A stretch of 64,000 nt of DNA. Origin: Sphingopyxis macrogoltabida. GTDB taxonomy: Bacteria > Pseudomonadota > Alphaproteobacteria > Sphingomonadales > Sphingomonadaceae. A program made the position numbers and the translations under genes. The number at the start of each line of letters is the position of its first letter. The first letter of the stretch is position 1. This document shows, piece by piece, positions 35,322-44,383 of the stretch. The notes beneath the pieces are model-generated. The model searched no databases and had not been told where the DNA came from. It saw only the letters and a list, made by a program, of their open reading frames with translations. The stretch is taken from contig NZ_CP012700.1 of the NCBI RefSeq assembly GCF_001307295.1, positions 2,421,001 to 2,485,000 of the forward strand. Direction: 5' to 3'.

Positions 35322-35356
35322 GTTTTATTTTCTCAAGCGAACCACAGGAGCGAATC

Positions 35357-35932
35357 ATGCCGAAAGCCTACCCTTCGACCTCCGACGTAGACACGCTGGT
35401 CGATGCCGTCATCGACCGCGAAGGCCGATATGTAAACCACCCCGCCGATCGCGGCGGCCCGACCTGCTGGGGGATTACCGAAGCGGTCGCACGCGCGCAG
35501 GGTTATGACGGGGCGATGCGCGACCTTCCCCGCGCGGAGGCGGTATCGATCTATCGCCGCCTCTATTGGCTGCGCCCCGGCTTCGACCGGGTCGCGCTGC
35601 GCGCGCCGAAGATCGCCGCCGAACTGTTCGATACCGGGGTCAACATGGGGACCGGCACCGCGGCCGGCTTTCTCCAGCGCGCGCTCAACGCACTCAACCG
35701 GGCCGCGCGCGACTATCCCGACATCGCGGTCGACCGCGATGTCGGCCCGCGCACCCTGGCGGCGCTCGACGGCTTCCTGAAGGCGCGCGGCAAAGGCGGC
35801 GAGACGGTGCTCCTCCGCGCGATGGAGGCGCTGCAGGGCGAACGCTACATCGCGCTCGCCGAACGGCGCCCGAGCCAGGAAGCCTTTCTCTACGGCTGGC
35901 TGGCGAACCGCATCGGCGACGCAAGCCACTGA
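35357..35932 (+). CDS. Endolysin, glycoside hydrolase 108 family (GTA/phage-type)
   Basis: This 191-aa muramidase-type protein has the GH108 N-terminal motif DREGRYVNHPADRGGPTCWGIT, with the catalytic Glu at about residue 22, then a C-terminal peptidoglycan-binding region (FDTGVNMGTGTAAGFLQRALNALN ... DVGPRTLAALDGFL). It cleaves murein glycan strands. No signal peptide is seen, so release depends on a holin, encoded 58 bp downstream. In Rhodobacter a matching endolysin/holin pair, located away from the capsid cluster, lyses cells to release GTA particles. ATG 35357 has GGAG 7 bases upstream. Confidence 0.93.
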   Translation: MPKAYPSTSDVDTLVDAVIDREGRYVNHPADRGGPTCWGITEAVARAQGYDGAMRDLPRAEAVSIYRRLYWLRPGFDRVALRAPKIAAELFDTGVNMGTGTAAGFLQRALNALNRAARDYPDIAVDRDVGPRTLAALDGFLKARGKGGETVLLRAMEALQGERYIALAERRPSQEAFLYGWLANRIGDASH

Positions 35933-35990
35933 TTAATAACACCACCCGGTGGCAAGTTTGACAAGTTAAGGATGAAAGGAACGCCAGAAA

Positions 35991-36404
35991 ATGAGCATCA
36001 TCGAAGGCCTGATCGGCCCCATCGCCACGCTGATCGACAAGATCATTCCCGACCCCGACGCCCGCGACCGCGCCAAGCTCGAGTTGCTCAAGCTGGAGGG
36101 CAGTCAGGAAATGGAAGCGATCCGCACCCGGATGACCGCGATCGTTGCCGAAGCGGGCAGCGCCGACCCGTGGACCAGCCGCGCGCGGCCGAGCTTCCTC
36201 TATGTGATGTACGCGCTTTTGCTGTGGGCGATTCCGATGGGCCTGATCGCCGCCGCGCGCCCCGAAATGGCGAAAGGCATCGCCGAGGGCATGAACACCT
36301 ATCTCGCGGGCATTCCGGAACCGCTCTACGCGCTCTTCGGCACCGGCTATCTGGGCTACACCGCCGCTAGGGCGTGGGGGAAGGCAAAGGGGGTCGAAGG
36401 CTGA
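35991..36404 (+). CDS. 3TM-type holin (GTA holin family)
   Basis: This 137-aa protein matches the family described as holin of 3TMs for gene-transfer release: an N-terminal helix IIEGLIGPIATLIDKIIPDP, a charged amphipathic middle (RAKLELLKLEGSQEMEAI), then WTSRARPSFLYVMYALLLWAIPMG and a C-terminal hydrophobic segment (LYALFGTGYLGYTAARAWG). It would form membrane lesions that let the upstream endolysin reach the cell wall. It is on the same strand as the endolysin and probably shares its promoter. No other phage genes are nearby, which argues for a GTA lysis cassette rather than a prophage. Confidence 0.9.
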   Translation: MSIIEGLIGPIATLIDKIIPDPDARDRAKLELLKLEGSQEMEAIRTRMTAIVAEAGSADPWTSRARPSFLYVMYALLLWAIPMGLIAAARPEMAKGIAEGMNTYLAGIPEPLYALFGTGYLGYTAARAWGKAKGVEG

Positions 36405-36436
36405 TTCCGTGGCCGAAACAAAAAGCTATGTGCACC

Positions 36437-36506
36437 CGCGAAGGTGGGTGCCCAGAGGGGCCAACACTACAATGGCGTTGTATCGCTCTGGGTCCCCGCC
36501 TTCGCG
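36437..36506. repeat. Palindromic intergenic repeat (family C)
   Basis: 21-bp arms (36437-36457, 36486-36506; core CGCGAAGG...CCCAGAG) are reverse complements with three mismatches around a 28-base loop that itself contains a small hairpin (AACACTACAATGGCGTT). It lies between the convergent holin and SRPBCC genes and may terminate both. Confidence 0.7.
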
Positions 36507-36518
36507 GAGACACAGGAA

Positions 36519-36995
36519 TCAACCCTCAACCTCCGCCGCAAGATTCGCCAGCGACGAGTTCAGCCCCGCCTCATGATCCTTCGCCGAAATGCCCGGCGGG
36601 ACATGATGCGCATCGATCGTCACCAGCGTCCCGCCGCTTTTCCGCGACAGATACCAGTGCATCGCCATCGTACCCGAAAAGCGCGGATCGTCGGATTCGA
36701 ATTCGACTTCCCAGACGATCAACCGGCCGTCGTCGAGCACCGGGATATGGACTTCGACCACATCGCTGTCGTCGTCGCTCTTGGTCTCGACATCGGGGTC
36801 GTCGAAGGTCAATCGCAGCCTGAAGCCGCCGCCCTCGCTGAGGTCGCAATGCTCGAATTCGCCGGTAGCGTCCTCGGGCGGCAGCCAGCGCGCGAGCTTG
36901 TCGGCGCTGGTGAAGGCCGCGAAGACATCGACCAGCGGCGCGTTGATCAGCCTCTCGGCATGATCGGTGCGCCGCGTCTTCTTGCTCTGTTTCAA
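36519..36995 (-). CDS. SRPBCC (AHSA1-like) family protein
   Basis: This 158-aa protein has an AHSA1-type SRPBCC fold: [38 protein letters not shown] at the N-terminus, [27 protein letters not shown] in the middle, and a C-terminal helix [23 protein letters not shown]. Members bind hydrophobic ligands or act as Hsp90 co-chaperone-like proteins; the ligand is unknown. It overlaps the alaS stop by 4 bp (ATGA) and is coupled to it. Confidence 0.9.
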   Translation of the reverse strand: MKQSKKTRRTDHAERLINAPLVDVFAAFTSADKLARWLPPEDATGEFEHCDLSEGGGFRLRLTFDDPDVETKSDDDSDVVEVHIPVLDDGRLIVWEVEFESDDPRFSGTMAMHWYLSRKSGGTLVTIDAHHVPPGISAKDHEAGLNSSLANLAAEVEG

Positions 36996-39646
36996 GCCAG
37001 CGCCGCTTTGACCGCGGCGACCGCGGCATCGGCCGCACCGCCATCGGGACCGCCGCCCTGCGCCATGTCGGGACGGCCGCCGCCGCCCTGCCCGCCGAGC
37101 GCCGCGACCGCCGCCTTGACCAGGTCGACGGCGCTATGCTTGCCGGTGGTGTCGTCGGTGACACCGACCGCGACCGAAGCACGCCCGTCGTTCACCGCGA
37201 CAAGCATCGCGACGCCGCTGCCGACCTGCTTCTTGAGCCCGTCAACGGTGCCGCGCAATTCCTTGGGATCGAGCCCGTCGACGACCTGCGCGAGGAAGGC
37301 GGTGTCGCCGACCTTTTCGATCGCCGGACCGGCAGCCGCGCCGCCACCACCGCCGGAGCCGCCAAGCGCCAGCGCCTTCTTCGCATCGGCAAGCTCGCGC
37401 TCGGCCTTCTTGAGCTGCTCGGCCAGCGCCGCGACGCGCGCCGGAACCTCGTCGGGCGAGGTCTTGAGCGCCGCCGCTGCCGCCTTCAGCGCTTCGTCAC
37501 GGCCGTTCAGCCAGGCGCGCGCCGCTTCGCCGGTCAGCGCTTCGATGCGCCGCACCCCCGACGAGACCGCGCTTTCGCTGACGATCTTGAACAGGGCGAT
37601 ATCGCCAAGCGCACGGACGTGCGTGCCGCCGCAAAGTTCGACCGAATAATGCTGATCGTCGGCCTTCCCCATGCTGAGCACGCGAACCTCGTCGCCATAT
37701 TTCTCACCGAACAGCGCCATCGCACCCGCCGCGATCGCATCGTCGGGCGTCATCAGCCGCGTCGACACGGCTTCGTTGGCGCGGATCTGCGCGTTCACAT
37801 CGGCTTCGACCAGGGCAATCTCTTCGGCGGTCAGCGCCTTGGGATGCGAGAAGTCGAAGCGGAAGCGGTCCTCGGCGACAAGGCTGCCCTTTTGCGTCAC
37901 ATGTCCGCCGAGCCGGTTGCGCAATGCCGCGTGCAGCAGGTGCGTCGCGCTGTGGTTGGCACGAATACGGTCGCGGCGCTCGGCATCGACGGTGAGTTGC
38001 ACCGTATCGCCCACCTTCAGCGTCCCGGCCTCCAGCTTTGCCTGATGCGTGTGCAGGCGGCCGAGCGGCTTGCCCGTGTCGCTGACCGAAGCCTTGGCGC
38101 CTTCCAGCGTCGCGATCCTGCCCGCGTCGCCCATCTGGCCGCCGCTTTCGCCATAAAAAGGCGTCTGGTTGGTCAGCACGACGACCTCGTCGCCCGCCTT
38201 CGCCTCCTCGACCGGCTTGCCGTCCTTGACCAGCCCAATCACCGTCGCCTCGCCGACGGTCGATCCGTAGCCGGTAAATTCGGTGCTGCCGTTGGTCTCG
38301 GCAAGGTCGAACCAGATTTCGTCCGACGCCTTTTCGCCGCTGCCCTTCCACGCCGCGCGCGCTGCCGCCTTCTGCTGCGCCATCGCGGCATCGAAACCCG
38401 CACGGTCGACCGCGATGTCGTTGGCGCGCAGCGCGTCCTCGGTCAGGTCGTAAGGGAAGCCATAGGTGTCGTAGAGCTTGAACGCGACCTCGCCCGGCAG
38501 CGTGTCGCCCTTGCCCATTTGGGCGGTCGCCTCGTCGAGCAGGCGCAGGCCATTCTGCAACGTCTGGCGAAACTTGGTTTCCTCGCGCTCCAGCGTCTCG
38601 GCGATCAGCGGCTGCGCGCGAATGAGCTCGGGATAGGCGGCGCCCATCTCGGCGGTCAGTGACGGCAGCAGCCGGTGCATCAGCGGATCCTTCGCGCCGA
38701 GCAGATGCGCATGACGCATCGCGCGCCGCATGATCCGGCGCAGCACATAGCCGCGGCCTTCGTTCGACGGCAGCACGCCGTCGGCGACGAGGAAGCTCGA
38801 TGCGCGCAGGTGGTCGGCGATGACGCGGTGGCTGGCCTGCGTGGCGCCCTCGGCCGAAACGCCGGTCAGGTCGACCGACGCCGCGATCAGCGCCTTGAAG
38901 GTATCGGTGTCGTAATTGTCGTGGACACCCTGCAGCACCGCGGCAACGCGCTCCAGCCCCATGCCGGTGTCGATGCTCGGCCGCGGCAGGTCGACGCGCT
39001 CGCCGCCCGGCAACTGCTCATATTGCATGAACACGAGGTTCCAGATCTCGACGAAGCGATCGCCGTCTTCCTCCGGCGATCCCGGCGGGCCGCCCCAGAT
39101 ATGGTCGCCATGGTCATAGAAGATTTCGCTACACGGACCGCACGGCCCCGTGTCGCCCATCGACCAGAAATTGTCGCTGGTCGGAATGCGGATGATGCGA
39201 TCCTCGGGCAAGCCCGCGATCCGCTTCCACAGATCATATGCCTCGTCGTCGGTGTGATAGACGGTCGCGGTCAGCTTTTCCGGCTTGAGCCCCCAGGTTT
39301 TCGTAATCAGCGTCCAGGCATGCTCGATCGCCTGTTCCTTGAAATAATCGCCGAAGGAGAAATTCCCCAGCATTTCAAAGAAGGTATGATGGCGCGCCGT
39401 ATAACCGACATTGTCGAGGTCATTGTGCTTGCCGCCCGCGCGCACGCATTTCTGCGCCGACACCGCCGTCTTGTACGGCCGCGTTTCGAGGCCGGTGAAG
39501 ACATTCTTGAACGGCACCATGCCCGCGTTGACGAACATCAGCGTCGGGTCGTTGTACGGCACCAGCGGCGCCGACGGTTCGATATGATGTCCCGCCCCCG
39601 CGAAATAGTCGAGGAAAGAGCGGCGAATGTCGTTGGTCGATGTCAT
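36992..39646 (-). CDS. alaS: Alanyl-tRNA synthetase
   Basis: This 884-aa class II synthetase charges tRNA-Ala. Visible are the aminoacylation domain with [35 protein letters not shown] (motif 1-2 region), the editing domain with [12 protein letters not shown] (H-x3-H) and [12 protein letters not shown] (Cys and His completing the zinc site), and the C-Ala domain, which is Gly/Ala-rich and ends in an unusual low-complexity [16 protein letters not shown] stretch. Length is normal. It starts at 39646 and is cotranscribed with the SRPBCC gene. Confidence 0.98.
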   Translation of the reverse strand: MTSTNDIRRSFLDYFAGAGHHIEPSAPLVPYNDPTLMFVNAGMVPFKNVFTGLETRPYKTAVSAQKCVRAGGKHNDLDNVGYTARHHTFFEMLGNFSFGDYFKEQAIEHAWTLITKTWGLKPEKLTATVYHTDDEAYDLWKRIAGLPEDRIIRIPTSDNFWSMGDTGPCGPCSEIFYDHGDHIWGGPPGSPEEDGDRFVEIWNLVFMQYEQLPGGERVDLPRPSIDTGMGLERVAAVLQGVHDNYDTDTFKALIAASVDLTGVSAEGATQASHRVIADHLRASSFLVADGVLPSNEGRGYVLRRIMRRAMRHAHLLGAKDPLMHRLLPSLTAEMGAAYPELIRAQPLIAETLEREETKFRQTLQNGLRLLDEATAQMGKGDTLPGEVAFKLYDTYGFPYDLTEDALRANDIAVDRAGFDAAMAQQKAAARAAWKGSGEKASDEIWFDLAETNGSTEFTGYGSTVGEATVIGLVKDGKPVEEAKAGDEVVVLTNQTPFYGESGGQMGDAGRIATLEGAKASVSDTGKPLGRLHTHQAKLEAGTLKVGDTVQLTVDAERRDRIRANHSATHLLHAALRNRLGGHVTQKGSLVAEDRFRFDFSHPKALTAEEIALVEADVNAQIRANEAVSTRLMTPDDAIAAGAMALFGEKYGDEVRVLSMGKADDQHYSVELCGGTHVRALGDIALFKIVSESAVSSGVRRIEALTGEAARAWLNGRDEALKAAAAALKTSPDEVPARVAALAEQLKKAERELADAKKALALGGSGGGGGAAAGPAIEKVGDTAFLAQVVDGLDPKELRGTVDGLKKQVGSGVAMLVAVNDGRASVAVGVTDDTTGKHSAVDLVKAAVAALGGQGGGGRPDMAQGGGPDGGAADAAVAAVKAALA

Positions 39647-39709
39647 TCGCGCGATCTAGTGCGGCGCGGCGCGTTTCTCAAGCAGGATACGCGCGCCGCG
39701 GCCCTTTCG

Positions 39710-40450
39710 TCAGCGCTGGCAAAGCCGGTTGAGCTCTTCGTCGCTATAGCCTGCCTCGTCGATCAACGCCTGCGAGATATAACGAACGTCATATTGCGAG
39801 ATCGTATAGACACCGCTGCTGACCCGATAAAGCAGCAAGCCGCCGCAGGTTCCGGCGATTCCGGGATGGCTGCTGATGACCGCGAAATAGGCGTAAGCGC
39901 CGGGATAGGCCGCATCTGGGGGGTTGTTGAGCCAGCCGTCGAGCCGGACGGTAAACTCGCCCGCACCGGTCTGGTGCATTTTCGCTTCGTCGCTGAAGCG
40001 CTTCATTTCCGCCGTTGTCGCTTCGAGCGCCGGGTCCATGAGCTTCGCAAGCGCGGCCCCGTTGCCGCTGTCCAGATAGGAGACGAAATCCGCCGCCACC
40101 CTGGTCGCCGCCCCGATTTCGGCCTCGTTCGCCTTCCAGTCGGCGGGCACCGGCTTGTAGGGATCGGTCGCGGGATCGTAGCAGGAAAAGCTCTGGCGAA
40201 AATCCTTGATCACCGTGACGCCGCGGTCGACATCGATCTGGTTGTCGAAATAATAGCGCCCGAACCGTACCTTCAGCTTGCCGCAGCGCTCGCTCGCCAA
40301 CGCCGTGATACGCTTGATCGTCGGATCGTACTGGTCGGCGTCGATCATCGCCACCGTTGCCGAATAGCCTTTGCCCGGCACCGGCTCGAGCTTGATCTCG
40401 GGCTGGCCGGCCGCCGCCGCTGCGAACAACGCGAGTGCGATCATCGTCAT
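39710..40450 (-). CDS. Exported hypothetical protein
   Basis: This 246-aa protein has a short signal peptide (MTMIALALFAAAAAG) and a soluble domain with conserved-looking segments (ITALASERCGKLKVRFGRYYFDN; VIKDFRQSFSC; VISSHPGIAGTCGGLLLYRVSSG). Four cysteines suggest disulfides in the periplasm. I do not recognise the family. It lies downstream of another small exported hypothetical protein on the same strand, 91 bp away. Confidence 0.65.
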   Translation of the reverse strand: MTMIALALFAAAAAGQPEIKLEPVPGKGYSATVAMIDADQYDPTIKRITALASERCGKLKVRFGRYYFDNQIDVDRGVTVIKDFRQSFSCYDPATDPYKPVPADWKANEAEIGAATRVAADFVSYLDSGNGAALAKLMDPALEATTAEMKRFSDEAKMHQTGAGEFTVRLDGWLNNPPDAAYPGAYAYFAVISSHPGIAGTCGGLLLYRVSSGVYTISQYDVRYISQALIDEAGYSDEELNRLCQR

Positions 40451-40541
40451 AAGTCCCCCGCCAAATCCCGGCGCGGGCGCCGGTCCCGTGCTCTACCCCG
40501 CGAACGCCCCCGCGCCCGCAACCCAATTTATTTCCGCAATA

Positions 40542-41129
40542 TCAGAAATCGGTCGCGATCCCTTTGCCCAGATAACAGGGCAGTTGCCGCAGAACGTCGG
40601 CCTTCGGGACGCCGTCCTCGATCAGGTCGGGCGGCACTTCGGAGGCATCGGTGCGGACAACGGTGAAATCGGACCCCGGCGCCGAACGATGGACGACGAC
40701 ATAGCCGCAATCCATCGTCCCGTCCTTGCGGTCGCCGCGGAAATCGAACGCCGCGTACAACCCGGCGGGCTGGCCGGCGGGATCGGGATACCAGCTCGCC
40801 CTGATGACGCGAATTTGCCCATCGGCCCACAAGGCCGGCCGCTTGCGGAGGTTCATCTCCCATTCGAGACGCGGGTTTGACGCCTGGAACGACAGGCGCA
40901 GCATCGCATAGGCGGCATCATAATCGCGCTTGGCAAGCGCCATCGTATAGGCAGCGAACCGGTCGATCGCACCTTCCTCGTCGACCGCCGTCGGCGCGAA
41001 GGTCACGCCGTCGCCTGCCACAACTTCGCGCTCCACTCCGGGCGCGAGCAGCGACGGCGCGGCGAGCGCGGCGGGCGTCCAGATCAGCGCTGCCGCAATG
41101 CACCCCATCAACCGGCGATCAATAGCCAT
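40542..41129 (-). CDS. Exported hypothetical protein, DUF4019-like
   Basis: This 195-aa protein has a signal peptide (RLMGCIAAALIWTPAALAAPS). The central part (YDAAYAMLRLSFQASNPRLEWEMNLRKRPALWADGQIRVIRASWY ... GLYAAFDFRGDRKDGTMDCGYVVVHR) loosely resembles DUF4019-type domains, in which a folded sheet follows an alpha hairpin. That resemblance is by eye. It overlaps the GST gene by 11 bp, suggesting an operon with it. Confidence 0.6.
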   Translation of the reverse strand: MAIDRRLMGCIAAALIWTPAALAAPSLLAPGVEREVVAGDGVTFAPTAVDEEGAIDRFAAYTMALAKRDYDAAYAMLRLSFQASNPRLEWEMNLRKRPALWADGQIRVIRASWYPDPAGQPAGLYAAFDFRGDRKDGTMDCGYVVVHRSAPGSDFTVVRTDASEVPPDLIEDGVPKADVLRQLPCYLGKGIATDF

Positions 41130-41745
41130 AATAGGCGCCGCCCTTTTCGCGCGCGCGCTGCCACGCCGGCCGGGCGTGGCATGCGTTAACGAAGGCCGCG
41201 AGCTTGGGATAGCGCGGCGCCATGCCCTGCATCACCGCGATTTCGGCCGGAAAGCTCAGCATGATGTCCGCCGCCGACAGGCTATCGCCGATGAAATGGC
41301 CGTTGTCGCCGACGCGGCTTTCCATGAAGGCGAAATGCGCGTCGAGCTGCTGCGCGATGCGCGGTTCGAGCGGCGCCGCCGCTTCACCAAGGCGCGCGGT
41401 ATAGATGCGCAGCAGGATCGGCGTCATCGCCGATCCCTCGGCGAAATGCAGCCATTCGAGATGGCTGACATGATCGTCACTACCGCGCTCGGGCACGAGA
41501 TGCCCGCCGCCGTGCCGCTCGCAGAGATATTCGGTGATCGCCCCCGATTCCATGATCACGCGGCCGCCATCCTCGATCAGCGGCGACTTGCCGAGCGGAT
41601 GGACCGCGAGCAGTTCGGGCGGTGCAAGGTTGGTCGCCTGGTCGCGGTCGTAAAATTTGATCTCATAGGGGGCGCCGATTTCTTCGAGCAACCACAATAT
41701 GCGTTGCGAGCGGCTGTTGTTCAGGTGGTGGACGATCAGGGTCAT
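41119..41745 (-). CDS. Glutathione S-transferase
   Basis: This 208-aa protein has a thioredoxin-like N-terminal domain (MTLIVHHLNNSRSQRILWLLEEIGAPYEIKFYDR, then AVHPLGKSPLIEDGGRVIMESGAITEYL with the cis-Pro and the E-S glutathione contact) and an all-helical C-terminal domain ending in FVNACHARPAWQRA. It conjugates glutathione to electrophiles or acts as a peroxidase; no specific class is assigned. It lies 20 bp downstream of the ureohydrolase gene, on the same strand. Confidence 0.95.
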   Translation of the reverse strand: MTLIVHHLNNSRSQRILWLLEEIGAPYEIKFYDRDQATNLAPPELLAVHPLGKSPLIEDGGRVIMESGAITEYLCERHGGGHLVPERGSDDHVSHLEWLHFAEGSAMTPILLRIYTARLGEAAAPLEPRIAQQLDAHFAFMESRVGDNGHFIGDSLSAADIMLSFPAEIAVMQGMAPRYPKLAAFVNACHARPAWQRAREKGGAYYGY

Positions 41746-41765
41746 GGCGCGTTCCTCATTTTATG

Positions 41766-42581
41766 TCAGGGCCGATAGGTGCCGTTGCGGTCGATCAGCG
41801 CCGCGAGTTCGCGGACCAGCTTGGCGCCGACGATCGCAGTGACGTCGCCGATATCGCGGCCGGGATGATGCTCGACGATGTCGGCGCCGACGATCGGTGC
41901 GGTCTGCCGGTGCAGCGCCGCCAGCATTTCGCGAACCGTCAGCCCGCCGGGCTCGGGATGGGCGACGCCGGGCGCCGCCGACGGGTCGAGGCCGTCGAGG
42001 TCGATCGAGATATAGAGCGGACCGCCGAGCACCGGCACTTGATCGGGCGTGAAGCCGGCCATCGGAATGATTTCGACCCCGAAACGCTCGGCCTGCGCCC
42101 GGCAATGGCCGCCCAGCGTGCGAATGCCGACTTGAACCAGCCGCGCGGCGTGGCCCGCCTCGCAAATGCGGGCAAAGGGCGAAGCATGGCTGCGCGGATT
42201 GCCGCCGAAATCGTCGTAGAGATCGGGGTGCGCATCGAAATGGAGGATGTTCAGCGGCCCGAAGCAATTTGCCGCCGCCTCGACGAGCGGAAAGCTCACG
42301 GCATGATCGCCGCCGAGCGCGAGCGGGATCTCGCCGTCCTCGTGTAGCATCGCGACATGGCGGCGGATCGCGGCGTCGTCGCGCGGCGTGTCTTCGATGA
42401 GCGGAAGGTCACCGTCGTCGGCGAAGGCGATATCGACGCCGATCTCGGGGCCCAGCTCGCTCGCCAGATTGCCGCGGTCGCTGCGCAGCGCGGTACGGAT
42501 CGCCGCCGGGCCGGCGGCCGCACCGCGTTCGAAGCTGCTGTTGATGTCGGTGGGCAGGCCGAAGAGGCGGATCGCGGGCAT
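41766..42581 (-). CDS. Ureohydrolase (arginase/agmatinase family)
   Basis: This 271-aa enzyme has the full manganese-binding set: LALGGDHAVSFPLV, HFDAHPDLYDDFGG (D-x-H-x-D), and ISIDLDGLDPSAAPGVAHPEPGG (D-x-D). It hydrolyses a guanidino compound to urea and an amine; arginine, agmatine and others cannot be separated by eye, though the HPDLYDDFGGNPRSHASPF segment is more agmatinase-like. It starts at 42581 and probably begins an operon with the GST and two exported proteins. Confidence 0.93.
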   Translation of the reverse strand: MPAIRLFGLPTDINSSFERGAAAGPAAIRTALRSDRGNLASELGPEIGVDIAFADDGDLPLIEDTPRDDAAIRRHVAMLHEDGEIPLALGGDHAVSFPLVEAAANCFGPLNILHFDAHPDLYDDFGGNPRSHASPFARICEAGHAARLVQVGIRTLGGHCRAQAERFGVEIIPMAGFTPDQVPVLGGPLYISIDLDGLDPSAAPGVAHPEPGGLTVREMLAALHRQTAPIVGADIVEHHPGRDIGDVTAIVGAKLVRELAALIDRNGTYRP

Positions 42582-42666
42582 GTGCCGCTTTTAGCTGCTG
42601 ACCGGGGTCGCGCAAGGCCGACGATCAGGGGGGCCGGACCCCGGCGCGCCCGCGCAACTTGTCAAC

Positions 42667-42784
42667 CACCCGGCATAAAAAAAGGGGGTTAGAGGCCATC
42701 TCTTGTGCCGGGTGCACCATCAACGGCTGGCGGGCCGACCTGCATGGGAGAGGTGAGTGCAGGCCTGAGGGGCTGGTGGCCCGC
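42667..42784 (-). other. Structured intergenic region, possible small RNA
   Basis: The 255-bp gap between recA and the ureohydrolase holds nested dyads: a 9-bp stem (42667-42675 with 42706-42714), a 7-bp stem (42730-42736 with 42778-42784) and, inside it, CCTGCA / TGCAGG with a 13-nt loop. On the minus strand that loop reads CTCACCTCTCCCA, resembling an anti-Shine-Dalgarno. A T7 run (complement of 42677-42683) could mark an end. No match to a named RNA is recognised. Confidence 0.35.
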
Positions 42785-42836
42785 CGCCGTCGGCCGGCCG
42801 GTTCGAGCAAGGCGAGCCGACCGGATGGCAATCGCA

Positions 42837-43916
42837 TCAATTATCGTCGTCGCCCTCATCGTCGGGACCGGCCATCATCTCTTCGGCCACTGCGTCGGTG
42901 CGGCCGCGGATGGCGGCTTCGAGCCGTTCGCGAAGTTCGGGATTTTCGGTCAGGAAGGTCTTCGCATTTTCGCGGCCCTGCCCGATACGGATCGAGTCAT
43001 AGCTGAACCAGGCGCCCGATTTCTCGACGAGTCCGGCCTTGACCCCGATGTCGAGGATCTCGCCGATCTTCGAAATGCCCTGCCCGTACATGATGTCGAA
43101 TTCGACCTGCTTGAACGGCGGCGCGACCTTGTTCTTGACGACCTTGACGCGCGTCGTGTTGCCGACGATCTCGTCGCCATTCTTGATCTGGCCGGTGCGG
43201 CGGATGTCGAGACGGACCGAGGCATAGAATTTCAGCGCGTTGCCGCCGGTCGTCGTTTCGGGATTACCGTACATCACGCCGATCTTCATGCGGAGCTGGT
43301 TGATGAAGATCACCATGCAGCGCGAGCGGCTGATCGAACCGGTAAGCTTGCGCAGCGATTGCGACATCAGGCGCGCCTGCAGGCCGACGTGGCTGTCGCC
43401 CATCTCGCCCTCGATTTCGGCGCGCGGCACAAGCGCCGCGACCGAGTCGACGACAAGCACGTCGATCGCATTCGAACGCACCAGCGTGTCGACGATTTCG
43501 AGCGCCTGTTCGCCGGTGTCGGGCTGCGACACGATGAGTTCGTCGATGTTGACGCCGAGTTTGCGGGCATAGACGGGATCGAGCGCATGTTCGGCGTCGA
43601 CGAAAGCGACGGTGCCGCCGGTCTTTTGCGCCTCGGCGAGCGTGTGCAGCGCCAGCGTCGTCTTGCCCGAGCTTTCGGGACCATAGATTTCGATGACGCG
43701 GCCGCGCGGCAGGCCGCCGACGCCGAGCGCGATGTCGAGCCCGAGCGAACCGGTCGAGACCGCCTCGACCTGCATCGTTTCCTTCTGGCCGAGCTTCATT
43801 ACCGAGCCCTTGCCGAAGGCGCGATCGATTTGCGCCAGCGCGGCGTCGAGCGCCTTCTGCCTGTCCGTTCCGTTCACTGATTTCCCCGATTCCACGAGTG
43901 ACAATTGTCCGGCCAT
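42837..43916 (-). CDS. recA: Recombinase RecA
   Basis: This 359-aa recombinase coats single-stranded DNA, drives strand exchange and activates LexA cleavage. The Walker A is GPESSGKTT, Walker B follows [12 protein letters not shown], and the L2 DNA-binding loop is [28 protein letters not shown]. The N-terminus [23 protein letters not shown] and the acidic C-terminus ([10 protein letters not shown]) are standard. ATG 43916 is chosen over an upstream in-frame ATG that has no family support. An SOS box lies 78 bp upstream of the start. Confidence 0.98.
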   Translation of the reverse strand: MAGQLSLVESGKSVNGTDRQKALDAALAQIDRAFGKGSVMKLGQKETMQVEAVSTGSLGLDIALGVGGLPRGRVIEIYGPESSGKTTLALHTLAEAQKTGGTVAFVDAEHALDPVYARKLGVNIDELIVSQPDTGEQALEIVDTLVRSNAIDVLVVDSVAALVPRAEIEGEMGDSHVGLQARLMSQSLRKLTGSISRSRCMVIFINQLRMKIGVMYGNPETTTGGNALKFYASVRLDIRRTGQIKNGDEIVGNTTRVKVVKNKVAPPFKQVEFDIMYGQGISKIGEILDIGVKAGLVEKSGAWFSYDSIRIGQGRENAKTFLTENPELRERLEAAIRGRTDAVAEEMMAGPDDEGDDDN

Positions 43917-43993
43917 TTGCCGTCCCTTTCCAGCTCTAGAGCGACGGCCCGACCATCGCAACGTCGAAGCTGTGTACGTCATTTGTTCTTACA

Positions 43994-44008
43994 GAACAAG
44001 AGTGGAAC
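43994..44008 (-). promoter_or_regulatory. LexA (SOS) box upstream of recA
   Basis: On the minus strand the sequence is GTTCCACTCTTGTTC, an exact GTTC-N7-GTTC direct repeat, the alphaproteobacterial LexA operator. It lies 78-92 bp before the recA start, so recA is expected to be induced by DNA damage. Confidence 0.9.
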
Positions 44009-44029
44009 AAAAGAAAAATCGCCAGCGAG

Positions 44030-44383
44030 CTAATCCGCGAAAAATTCGTCGAGGATGGCTTCTATCTGGCTGATCCGGAACGGCTTGGTCACCAGTGTCC
44101 GGTGCGCGTGCGCGGGCGGAATGACGTCGCCGCCGCCGGTCGTGAAGGCAAAGGGAACGCCGCGTTCGGCGAGCGCATCGGCGACTGGCCAGCCCTTTTC
44201 GTCGCCGAGGTTGATATCGACGAGCGCACCGTCGAGCGGCCCGGCGCCGATGATCGCCAGCGCCTCCTGATTGCTTGTCGCCTGCTCGGGCTGGGGAAAG
44301 CCGAGCGCGTCGAACATGTCGACGAGCATCATGCCGATCAGCACATCGTCCTCGACGAGCAAGATGCGGCGATTATCCGGCAT
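44030..44383 (-). CDS. Single-domain response regulator
   Basis: This 117-aa stand-alone receiver has acidic pocket residues VEDDVLIGMM, phosphoacceptor Asp in GALVDINLGDEKGW, Thr in AFTTGG and Lys in TLVTKPF. There is no output domain. It overlaps the 3' end of cckA by 11 bp and is surely cotranscribed with it, so it may be a phosphate sink or partner of CckA or another kinase. It is not DivK or CpdR by sequence that I can recognise. Confidence 0.9.
   Translation of the reverse strand: MPDNRRILLVEDDVLIGMMLVDMFDALGFPQPEQATSNQEALAIIGAGPLDGALVDINLGDEKGWPVADALAERGVPFAFTTGGGDVIPPAHAHRTLVTKPFRISQIEAILDEFFAD

Noticed and set aside
35357..36404. Prophage remnant
   Set aside because: Only the endolysin and holin are present; no integrase, capsid, tail or attachment repeats are seen nearby, and the holin family is the GTA type.
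42582..42836. 6S RNA, SRP RNA or a known riboswitch in the recA-ureohydrolase gap
   Set aside because: None of the conserved sequences of those RNAs is present; only generic stems are seen.
43917..43982. Longer RecA N-terminus
   Set aside because: The extra 22 residues have no family counterpart; translation from 43916 gives the standard RecA N-terminus.
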